Shown: positions 6,355 through 11,717 of the stretch, one piece after another | Position numbering within the stretch: position 1 is the first letter of the stretch | Layout of the letters: each line of letters opens with the position of its first letter | Assembly (NCBI GenBank): GCA_045535585.1 | Contig: JAZSLY010000090.1 | Location: forward strand, 1 to 13,960 | DNA from: RGIG6353 sp045535585 | GTDB lineage: Bacteria; Bacillota; Clostridia; Oscillospirales; SIG627 | Direction of reading: 5' to 3' | Length of the DNA stretch: 13,960 bases | Position numbers and translations under genes: made by a program | Notes under the pieces: generated by a model | Seen by the model: the letters and a program-made list of their open reading frames with translations, nothing else | The model's database searches: none | Told to the model about the DNA's origin: nothing

Positions 6355-7647
6355 ATGAAGAACTATTTTAGCTACAAGAAAGAAGAAAAGGTCAATTTCA
6401 ACGTTGGGCTTATGAGCTTTCAGCACTTTGACGGTGAGAAGCTTTACGCCGACCTTGTGGTGTCTCCCGACAGAAATATGACCGAGACCGAAAACGTGGA
6501 GTGTTATCCCGTATCGGCAGGCGCAATAGAGATTGAGCGTGACGAGGGGTACTATCCTCAGGCGTCCGTGGTATACATCAGAACTCTGTGGAAGGAATTC
6601 GAGCCCCGACGCAACGAGTACAATTACGGTTTTATAGAGGAAATTCTCAAAAAGGCAGAAGAAAAAGGTCAGGTAGTGGCGTTTCGCCTTATGGCGCACT
6701 CCACCAGAGCCGAGGACGACGTGCCCTCTTGGCTGAAGGAGCTTATTCCGTGCCCTGAGCGCCCCGAGGGGCAGAGGGTAAAGGACTCACCCACAGACCA
6801 CCTTTTCATCGAGCTTTTCTGTAAGGCTGTCCGTGCCCTCGGCGCTCGCTTTGACGGCGACCCCCGTCTTGCATCGGTGGATATTTCCGTGCCGGGTGCT
6901 TGGGGCGAGGGTCACAAGCTGGAGGAGTTTGGCGATGCGGTCATATGGGAAATGGTAGAGAGCTATCTTGATGCTTTCCCTACCACTCAGCTTATGTGTC
7001 AGGTGGGTCTGCCCGAAATTTTACATAAGGCAAGAGAAAGAAGAAACGTTGGCGTCAGGGGAGACGGCTACGGTGAGCCCTTCCACACTAACGAGCATTA
7101 CCCCGTAAAGATGTCAAGGGTGGAGGGCGTATGGAAGGTTGCCCCCGTTTCCTTCGAGTCTTACTGGTGGCTTGGAGAGTGGCAGAGAAAGGGCTGGGAT
7201 ATAGACGCTCTTATCGAGAAATCACTTTCCTGGCATATTAGTACCTTCAACGCAAAAAGTATGCCCGTGCCTCCCGAATGGCGCGAAAAGGTAGACGGCT
7301 GGGTCGCAAAAATGGGCTATCACTATACTGTCAGATGGTCGGAATGTGACGAAAAGCAGATAAAGGTGGCGCTGTCCAACGTGGGCGTTGCTCCTATTTA
7401 CCAAAAAGCCCCCCTCATCATCAGGCTTCGGGGCGAGAAAATCTACGATTTCGATACTCACTTCGACCTCACCCGTGCACTCCCCGGTGACTTTGAGGTG
7501 TCACTACCGCTTGACCCCGAAAAAATTGATAATGGCGAATACTCGGTAGAGCTTGGCATAGCGCACCCGCAAGGCAACCTGTACCTCGCCACCGATATTC
7601 CACGCACCCCCGACGGATTTTACCCCATAGGAAAAATAAAAAATTGA
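6355..7647 (+). CDS. TIM-barrel glycoside-hydrolase-like protein, DUF4832-like
   Basis: 430 residues, no signal peptide, so probably cytoplasmic. The N-terminal two-thirds resembles a beta/alpha barrel of glycoside-hydrolase type. It has VYIRTLWKEFEPRRNEYNYG (73-92), a pattern typical of barrels that act on sugars (strand, then W and EP, then Y), GAWGEGH (181-187) and SFESYWWLGEW (266-276). Glu185 and Glu268 are candidate acid residues, an inference from their position after strand-like segments. From about 320 the chain becomes beta-rich (LSNVGVAPIYQKAPLIIRL), like the C-terminal sandwich of DUF4832 proteins. The substrate is unknown. The ATG at 6355 has AGAGGT only five bases upstream, directly behind a terminator hairpin, and no promoter is evident. 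Its own terminator lies at 7653-7689. Base use is like the neighbouring core genes, so it need not be recent. Confidence 0.7.
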   Translation: MKNYFSYKKEEKVNFNVGLMSFQHFDGEKLYADLVVSPDRNMTETENVECYPVSAGAIEIERDEGYYPQASVVYIRTLWKEFEPRRNEYNYGFIEEILKKAEEKGQVVAFRLMAHSTRAEDDVPSWLKELIPCPERPEGQRVKDSPTDHLFIELFCKAVRALGARFDGDPRLASVDISVPGAWGEGHKLEEFGDAVIWEMVESYLDAFPTTQLMCQVGLPEILHKARERRNVGVRGDGYGEPFHTNEHYPVKMSRVEGVWKVAPVSFESYWWLGEWQRKGWDIDALIEKSLSWHISTFNAKSMPVPPEWREKVDGWVAKMGYHYTVRWSECDEKQIKVALSNVGVAPIYQKAPLIIRLRGEKIYDFDTHFDLTRALPGDFEVSLPLDPEKIDNGEYSVELGIAHPQGNLYLATDIPRTPDGFYPIGKIKN

Positions 7648-7652
7648 GAACG

Positions 7653-7689
7653 AAAAAGAGTTTAGCGGATTTTCCGCTAAACTCTTTTT
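7653..7689. terminator. Perfect 17-bp intrinsic terminator hairpin
   Basis: AAAAAGAGTTTAGCGGA pairs fully with its complement across a TTT loop and ends in TTTTT. It begins five bases after the stop of the upstream gene. The A-tract makes it usable in both directions. Confidence 0.9.
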
Positions 7690-7690
7690 A

Positions 7691-7795
7691 TTTACTAGGA
7701 AATTGCATCAAATTGGACCTCGCCGTTTTTCTTTATTTAGGTAAAAAACGCATTACGATAGGCGAGATATGCCAGCGGCTGCTAGCCGCTTTTTT
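7691..7795 (+). repeat. 105-bp structured inverted repeat, left copy
   Basis: Matches the reverse complement of 9899-10003 at 102 of 105 positions, with no gaps (differences at 7709, 7718 and 7741). Internal order: CCTCGCC (7719-7725), a GTTTTT/AAAAAC pairing, GGCGAG, TATGCC, then hairpin AGCGGCT-GCT-AGCCGCT and a T-run. It starts directly behind the terminator of the upstream gene. It marks the left border of the accessory island. Confidence 0.9.
7774..7795 (+). terminator. Intrinsic terminator inside the left repeat
   Basis: AGCGGCT, loop GCT, AGCCGCT, then TTTTTT. It acts on plus-strand transcripts coming from the left, so it shields the island. Confidence 0.75.
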
Positions 7796-7840
7796 AAATT
7801 AGTTTGTGTATATAAAAATTGTATCTGCGGGGGAAGGCTT

Positions 7841-9136
7841 TCATCTTTCAAGGCTTTTTTCGTCCGTGAGGAAATCGTAAATACTCATAGTCAGAATTCC
7901 GTTTTCATCGTAGTAACTCTTAACGATATCCTTCGTTATAATAATTTTTTTGAACGAATCGTTGATTTTCTTAAACGGTTTGATTTCCTGAGCTCTCTTT
8001 TCTTCGTCGGGAAGTGAAAATGCAGACTGAACGTAATATTTCATTGAGCCGAGGTTGCATATAAAATCTATTTCAAGCTGCTTTTTCATCGCTTTTCCGT
8101 CTTTATCCTTTTCAACTACGGGCACGACGCCTACGTCAACTCGATATCCTCGCCGTCTCAGCTCATTATAGATTACGTTTTCCATTGCGTGAGTCTGCTC
8201 GAGTTGTCTGAAATTCAGGCGTGCATTGCGAAGCCCCATATCCGAAAAATAATATTTTTTTGGCGTCTCAATATATGCCTTGCCCTTAACGTCGTACCGT
8301 TGTGCCGACTCAAGCAGGAACGAATCTTCAAGAAAATCCAGATACTTTTTGATAGTTATTGAGGTAATCTTAGAATTTTTTGCAGACCTGAAGGTGTTTT
8401 TCAGCTTTTCGGGGTTGGTCAATGAACCAATGGCAGAGGATACTACGTTTAATAAATCCTCAAGCTCACCGACGTTTCTGACCTTGTTTCTTTTTTGGAT
8501 ATCCCTGATGTAAATTTCGCTGAAAAGATTTTCGAGTGCTGCCACTTTGTTTTCCGCGCCCTCCTTGAGAACTACCAAGGGGATACCGCCGTAGAGCATA
8601 TACTCGGAAAGAGCTTCATACTTGTCACCCTTGTAAGCCGTTATAAACTCGGAAAAGCTTAAAGGGTACATATGAATTTCATCACCACGACCCGCAAACT
8701 CGGTAATAACGTCCTTCGATAGAAATTTTGCATTGCTTCCCGTAACGTATACGTCCATATTTTTTCGGCGCAGATAGCCGTTTAACACCGTTTCAAAGCA
8801 ATCGAGCATCTGTACCTCGTCCAAAAGAAGATAGTACGTTTCACCGTCCACCGTTTGACTACGGACGTATTCCATAAATTTTTCGGGGTCCACCCTTCTG
8901 TTTTGCTTTTCTATTTCTATAATGCTTTCACCAATCAAATGGAGGTCGTCACCCGAATCAAACGCAAAACGGATAATATGCTTTTCATCTACACCGCTTT
9001 CCAGCAGATGATTATAGAAGATGTTGTTCAGAAGATACGATTTTCCGCACCGCCTGATGCCCGTAATAACCTTGATAAGCCCATTGTGCTTCAGGCTTAT
9101 CAGTTTATTTAAATATATATCGCGTTTAATTTCCAT
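7841..9136 (-). CDS. AAA_14/DUF4143 ATPase with C-terminal nuclease-like domain
   Basis: 431 residues, typical of the AAA_14 plus DUF4143 family found in many bacterial and archaeal accessory regions. The Walker A motif is GIRRCGKS (26-33), Walker B LLLDEVQ (103-109) and the sensor-like VTGSNAK (131-137). GRGDEIHMYPLSFSEF (149-164) and YGGIPLVV (182-189) are family hallmarks. The C-terminal domain has MENVIYNELRRRG (318-330) and LEIDFIC (354-360) then YYVQ (367-370), a restriction-endonuclease-like arrangement in which Gln370 replaces the usual Lys, as is common in this family. The biological role of these ATPases is generally unknown. It is preceded by AATGGAG and its own promoter, which is flanked by repeated operator-like sequence. 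Its A/T-rich third positions differ from core genes such as hisS, which suggests acquisition by transfer. No good terminator for it is seen on the minus strand. Confidence 0.9.
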   Translation of the reverse strand: MEIKRDIYLNKLISLKHNGLIKVITGIRRCGKSYLLNNIFYNHLLESGVDEKHIIRFAFDSGDDLHLIGESIIEIEKQNRRVDPEKFMEYVRSQTVDGETYYLLLDEVQMLDCFETVLNGYLRRKNMDVYVTGSNAKFLSKDVITEFAGRGDEIHMYPLSFSEFITAYKGDKYEALSEYMLYGGIPLVVLKEGAENKVAALENLFSEIYIRDIQKRNKVRNVGELEDLLNVVSSAIGSLTNPEKLKNTFRSAKNSKITSITIKKYLDFLEDSFLLESAQRYDVKGKAYIETPKKYYFSDMGLRNARLNFRQLEQTHAMENVIYNELRRRGYRVDVGVVPVVEKDKDGKAMKKQLEIDFICNLGSMKYYVQSAFSLPDEEKRAQEIKPFKKINDSFKKIIITKDIVKSYYDENGILTMSIYDFLTDEKSLER

Positions 9137-9150
9137 ATTCTGCGCTCCAT

Positions 9151-9268
9151 TCTAAAATAGATTTTAGTAATTATTTACCTTTTTCTATATTAATATTACC
9201 ATTAAAAACAATAATAGTCAATACTATAAAATAGATTTTGGTAAATTTTTGCCTTTTTCTATTTTAGA
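9151..9268. promoter_or_regulatory. Operator-like direct and inverted repeats around the ATPase promoter
   Basis: A 39-base unit at 9152-9190 recurs at 9226-9264 with 33 matches and a 74-base offset. The promoter lies exactly between the two copies. The outer ends also carry an inverted 10-mer, TCTAAAATAG (9151-9160) and its complement (9259-9268). The first copy starts with an imperfect palindrome, CTAAAAT-AG-ATTTTAG. The arrangement fits a repressor or autoregulator binding on both sides of the promoter (inference). Confidence 0.55.
9193..9221 (-). promoter_or_regulatory. Sigma-A-type promoter of the ATPase gene
   Basis: On the minus strand TTGACT (9216-9221), a 17-base spacer and TAATAT (9193-9198). 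The ATG lies 57 bases downstream. Confidence 0.75.
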
Positions 9269-9274
9269 CGACGG

Positions 9275-9308
9275 CAAAACAAAAAGGTTGTGAGAAATCA
9301 CAACCTTT
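9275..9308 (-). terminator. Intrinsic terminator downstream of the AbrB-like gene
   Basis: An 11-bp stem (AAAGGTTGTGA and complement) with a four-base loop. On the minus strand it is followed by TT, G and TTTT. It separates the AbrB-like gene from the ATPase promoter. The repeat copy at 9336 lies right behind its other side. Confidence 0.75.
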
Positions 9309-9335
9309 ATTTAACGAAAAAAGTATTAAATAATC

Positions 9336-9374
9336 GTTAGGATAGGCGAGCTATGCCTGTGGTGGCTCACCACA
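9336..9374 (+). repeat. Structured repeat, partial copy B
   Basis: Contains GTTAGGATA, GGCGAG, CTATGCC and hairpin TGTGGTG-GCT-CACCACA. Positions 9336-9373 match 9439-9476 with one difference. It shares GATAGGCGAG and TATGCC with the 105-bp repeats but has a different hairpin stem. The upstream CTCGCC half is absent. Confidence 0.75.
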
Positions 9375-9404
9375 ATTTTATATTTAAAGCTTGAATTAAA
9401 GAGA

Positions 9405-9477
9405 CCTCGCCATTTTGCCTTTTTGGGTTAAAATAAGTGTTAGGATAGGCGAGCTATGCCCGTGGTGGCTCACCACT
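9405..9477 (+). repeat. Structured repeat, nearly complete copy C
   Basis: CCTCGCC (9405-9411), then ATTTT/AAAAT pairing (9412-9416 with 9430-9434), GGCGAG (9448-9453), CTATGCC, and hairpin GTGGTG-GCT-CACCAC (9462-9476). The order equals that of the 105-bp inverted repeats, with changed but still complementary stems. It ends two bases from the AbrB-like stop codon. Confidence 0.75.
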
Positions 9478-9478
9478 A

Positions 9479-9721
9479 TTAGAGATTAGAGATTTTTTCG
9501 CAGCATTTCTTGCAGACGGTCTTTCCCTCAAAGGTGATAAGCTCATCCGTAGAAGAACAGAAGGTGCAGGCAGGATTAACCTTGGAAATTATAATGCTTT
9601 CACCGTTTAATTCCATATCAAAAAAATCTCCCGGCTTTACGTTCAGCGCATTTCTGAATTCAATAGGTACGACAATTCGTCCAAGCTCGTCAATCGTTCT
9701 TGTGTTTCCTTTTCTTCTCAT
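9479..9721 (-). CDS. AbrB-like transition-state regulator with zinc ribbon
   Basis: 80 residues. The N-terminal swapped-hairpin AbrB/MazE/SpoVT DNA-binding domain is shown by DELGRIVVPIEFR (11-23) and VKPGDFFDMELNGESIII (28-45). The C-terminus carries Cys52-x2-Cys55 and Cys70-x2-Cys73, a small zinc ribbon typical of Clostridia AbrB proteins. Such regulators bind A/T-rich promoter DNA as dimers or tetramers and often repress genes during growth. The ATG at 9721 has AGAGGTG upstream. The gene has its own consensus promoter and terminator. It shares the island with the ATPase and could plausibly act on the repeat-flanked ATPase promoter, but nothing in the sequence proves this. An antitoxin role is less likely, since the zinc-ribbon form is usually a stand-alone regulator and no toxin gene is adjacent. 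Confidence 0.9.
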   Translation of the reverse strand: MRRKGNTRTIDELGRIVVPIEFRNALNVKPGDFFDMELNGESIIISKVNPACTFCSSTDELITFEGKTVCKKCCEKISNL

Positions 9722-9786
9722 AATAACACCTCTTTCATATTTCTCTTTTTATTCCGAAATTTCAGCACTTTTCTCAGCGCATATTT

Positions 9787-9815
9787 ATAATACCACAAAT
9801 TACCATTTTTGTCAA
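9787..9815 (-). promoter_or_regulatory. Sigma-A-type promoter of the AbrB-like gene
   Basis: On the minus strand TTGACA (9810-9815), a 17-base spacer and TATTAT (9787-9792), 65 bases upstream of the ATG. Confidence 0.8.
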
Positions 9816-9898
9816 CAGCTTTTTACAATTATTTCCAGTTTGGGCTAAAATTTTTAACCTATTATTAAATTGCCTTAAAATCAGTGCTGCTATTTGAC

Positions 9899-9920
9899 AA
9901 AAAAGCGGCTAGCAGCCGCT
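9899..9920 (-). terminator. Intrinsic terminator inside the right repeat
   Basis: On the minus strand AGCGGCT-GCT-AGCCGCT followed by TTTTTT. It acts on transcripts arriving from the secG side, so with its left partner it insulates the island on both sides. Confidence 0.75.
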
Positions 9921-10003
9921 GGCATATCTCGCCTATCGTAATGCGTTTTTTATCTAAATAAAGAAAAACGGCGAGTTCCAATTTAATGCAATTTCCTAGT
10001 AAA
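9899..10003 (-). repeat. 105-bp structured inverted repeat, right copy
   Basis: Reverse complement of 7691-7795 with three differences. It lies directly behind the terminator of the secG operon, in the same relation to its neighbour as the left copy. It marks the right border of the island. Confidence 0.9.
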
Positions 10004-10004
10004 C

Positions 10005-10039
10005 AAAAAAGAACGCCGTGCTTCAATCAGCACGGCGTT
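10005..10039 (-). terminator. Intrinsic terminator after secG
   Basis: 10-bp stem AACGCCGTGC/GCACGGCGTT with an eight-base loop. On the minus strand it is followed by a T-rich tail. It starts 18 bases after the secG stop. Confidence 0.8.
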
Positions 10040-10057
10040 TTTAACAACTATTTAATA

Positions 10058-10510
10058 TTACTCTTCGTCTACAACTGCATCGGGGGTCTCGGCAGGAGTT
10101 TCTGCGGGAGTCTCGGCAGGTGTTTCGGGAGTTTCCACGGGAGCTTCAGCGTCGGCATCGGGAGTCTCGGTGGGAGTCTCGGCGTCAGCGTCAGGTGTCT
10201 CCACGGGAGTCTCGGCATCGGTGTTGGGAAGGGCGCCTGTGTTGTTTGTATCAGGAGTCATATATTCCTGATAGCTTGAACCGAATGCCACGTAGACGAT
10301 GATAACTGCGAGGATAAAAAGAATTGCTACAATAGTTGTAACTTTGGAAAGCACGGCGTCAATAGTGCGTGACTTTTCCTTGCCGAAGAAAGTTTCGGCG
10401 CCTCCTGCGATAGTGCCTGACAGTCTCTTTGACTTTGCATTCTGCATAAGAATTGCAATTACGAGAAAGACGGACATAACGAGGAGAAGAATTCCAAGAA
10501 ATATCTGCAT
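10058..10510 (-). CDS. secG: Preprotein translocase subunit SecG with a repeat tail
   Basis: 150 residues, about twice the usual SecG length. Residues 1-78 are a normal SecG: a first membrane helix (about 3-22), LMQNAKSKRLSGTIAGGAETFFG (21-43) with the family's typical Gly-rich loop, and a second helix (about 56-76). SecG associates with SecYE and assists SecA-driven export. Residues 85-150 are an unusual acidic, proline-rich extension built from Glu-Thr-Pro, Ala-Glu-Thr-Pro and Asp-Ala-Asp-Ala units, expected to be disordered. The start ATG has AAGGAGGT upstream. It follows rpsR by 38 bases, without a visible terminator between, so it may be read with the rpsF operon or from an unseen promoter. 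Confidence 0.93.
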   Translation of the reverse strand: MQIFLGILLLVMSVFLVIAILMQNAKSKRLSGTIAGGAETFFGKEKSRTIDAVLSKVTTIVAILFILAVIIVYVAFGSSYQEYMTPDTNNTGALPNTDAETPVETPDADAETPTETPDADAEAPVETPETPAETPAETPAETPDAVVDEE

Positions 10511-10548
10511 TTCAATTACCTCCTTATTTTATTTAGCACAACAGCTCA

Positions 10549-10791
10549 TTAGTCGCTGATGTAAGGAAGAATTGCGATATGACGAGCACGCTTGATAGCA
10601 ACGGTAAGCTGTCTCTGATGCTTAGCGCAAGTACCTGTGATTCTACGGGGGAGAATCTTTGAACGCTCGGAAACAAACTTTCTGAGTCTGGGTACGTCCT
10701 TGTAATCAATGTGTTCTATCTTGTCCGCACAGAAAGCACAAACTTTCTTCTTCTTGCGGGGCTTGAATGATTTCTGCATATCCTTATCCAT
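10549..10791 (-). CDS. rpsR: 30S ribosomal protein S18
   Basis: 80 residues. Core motifs are KVCAFC (16-21), HIDYKDV (27-33), FVSERSKILPRRITGTCAKHQRQL (39-62) and AIKRARHIAILPY (65-77), all standard for S18, which pairs with S6 on the platform of the small subunit. Cys18, Cys21, Cys55 and His58 make it the zinc-binding C+ form. No zinc-free paralogue is visible in the window. AAGGAGGT precedes the ATG. It is the third gene of the rpsF-ssb-rpsR operon, 26 bases after ssb. Confidence 0.97.
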   Translation of the reverse strand: MDKDMQKSFKPRKKKKVCAFCADKIEHIDYKDVPRLRKFVSERSKILPRRITGTCAKHQRQLTVAIKRARHIAILPYISD

Positions 10792-10817
10792 GATATTACC
10801 TCCTTAAATTATTGGAA

Positions 10818-11252
10818 TCAGAAGGGAAGGTCGTCGTCGGTTGACATCTCTTCAAAGGAGATACCCTCGCCTGCATTACTGTAGGGAGCGGGGGCTGACA
10901 TCTGCTCTCTTGCGGGAGCTCCGTCAGACTTTCTCTCAACGAAGGAAACCTCGTCTGCCAATACCTCTACGGTATAGCGCTTCTGATTGTTGTTGTCTGT
11001 CCAGGTACGCGACTGCAGAGAACCGCAAACAAGAATGCTCTTGCCCTTGGTGAAAAATCTCTTTACAAACTCGGCACTCTGGCGCCAGCAAACGATGTTG
11101 ATAAAGTCGGCGTCCTGACCGCCCTCTTTACTCTGGAATCGGCGAGAAACGGCGATTCTGAAATTAGTAACGGGAACACCGCTTTGTGTCTGCTTGAGTT
11201 CAGGGTCTTCTACAAGATTACCAATGAGTATAACTTTGTTGAATGAAGCCAT
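10818..11252 (-). CDS. ssb: Single-stranded DNA-binding protein
   Basis: 144 residues. The OB-fold (1-107) starts with NKVILIGNLVEDPEL and contains FINIVCWRQSAEFV (50-63) and SRTWTDNNNQKRY (81-93); aromatic residues such as Trp56 and Trp84 are probable DNA contacts. A short linker (108-135) leads to the acidic tip DDDLPF (139-144), which recruits replication and repair partners. It is a normal-length replication-type SSB. Its ribosome binding site AAGGAG overlaps the stop codon of rpsF (TAAGGAG), which points to tight translational coupling. Middle gene of the rpsF operon. Confidence 0.97.
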   Translation of the reverse strand: MASFNKVILIGNLVEDPELKQTQSGVPVTNFRIAVSRRFQSKEGGQDADFINIVCWRQSAEFVKRFFTKGKSILVCGSLQSRTWTDNNNQKRYTVEVLADEVSFVERKSDGAPAREQMSAPAPYSNAGEGISFEEMSTDDDLPF

Positions 11253-11262
11253 AATCTACTCC

Positions 11263-11559
11263 TTACTCGCCTGCTTTAACAACAAGCGCACGAAGAATAC
11301 CATCGGTGATGTTGAAGTTTCTTTCAAGTTCAGCGGGGAAGCTGTGCTCACTTGTGAAATGAACAAGTGTGTAATATCCTTCAGTAACATCGTTGATAGG
11401 ATATGCAAGACGCTTCTTGCCCCAATCCTGCACCTCGTCAATAGTAGCGTTAGCTTCGATGAGAGCCTTAAACTTACCGATAAGCTCAACGGCAGCCTCC
11501 TCAGCCAATGTACCATCAACAACGAAGATTGCTTCATACTTTGATGTGATCTTTTCCAT
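11263..11559 (-). CDS. rpsF: 30S ribosomal protein S6
   Basis: 98 residues from the ATG at 11559, chosen because AAGGAGGT lies eight bases upstream. The open frame extends another 25 codons, but those fall in the structured leader. The S6 pattern is clear: KYEAIFVVDGTL at the N-terminus, then DWGKKRLAYPINDVTEGYY in the middle and FNITDGILRALVVK near the end. S6 binds S18 and 16S rRNA. First gene of the operon with ssb and rpsR. Confidence 0.97.
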   Translation of the reverse strand: MEKITSKYEAIFVVDGTLAEEAAVELIGKFKALIEANATIDEVQDWGKKRLAYPINDVTEGYYTLVHFTSEHSFPAELERNFNITDGILRALVVKAGE

Positions 11560-11641
11560 GTTATTGCACCTCCTTATGGACTTATGACCTTCGGTGACCG
11601 AAGGTAAGAAGATATTGCTACTAATATATAGCAACTCATAC
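11560..11641 (-). promoter_or_regulatory. Structured rpsF leader, candidate S6:S18 autoregulatory site
   Basis: The transcript leader of roughly 80 bases has two hairpins: TTGCTA/TAGCAA (11615-11634) and ACCTTCGG-TCA-CCGAAGGT (11587-11605, read on the minus strand), the latter about ten bases before the Shine-Dalgarno. rpsF leaders in many bacteria bind the S6:S18 complex, and a CCG-containing hairpin fits in a general way. I cannot confirm a match to the known consensus. Confidence 0.45.
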
Positions 11642-11647
11642 TGTGAT

Positions 11648-11676
11648 ATTATACATTATATTTTAACTTTTGTCAA
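11648..11676 (-). promoter_or_regulatory. Consensus sigma-A promoter of rpsF-ssb-rpsR
   Basis: On the minus strand TTGACA (11671-11676), a 17-base spacer and TATAAT (11648-11653), a perfect match to consensus, as expected for a ribosomal protein operon. Confidence 0.92.
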
Positions 11677-11717
11677 CAAAAAAATTAAAATTTGTTTTAT
11701 TCGGTTACTGCAACACC

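Noticed and set aside
9336..9476. CRISPR-like direct repeats
   Set aside because: Only two direct copies with a 103-base period, each with an internal hairpin and unequal flanks; no further units or cas genes.
9479..9721. Antitoxin of a toxin-antitoxin pair
   Set aside because: The AbrB fold is shared with MazE, but the C-terminal zinc ribbon is typical of stand-alone regulators and no small toxin gene is adjacent.
7691..10003. Complete insertion sequence or group II intron
   Set aside because: No transposase, reverse transcriptase or maturase is encoded between the inverted repeats.
11560..11634. N-terminal extension of rpsF from 11634
   Set aside because: The extra codons fall in the leader hairpins, and the ATG at 11559 has AAGGAGGT and begins the standard S6 sequence.
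11680..11717. Terminator after mntP
   Set aside because: Only an A/T-only stem overlapping the rpsF -35 region could be drawn; not convincing.
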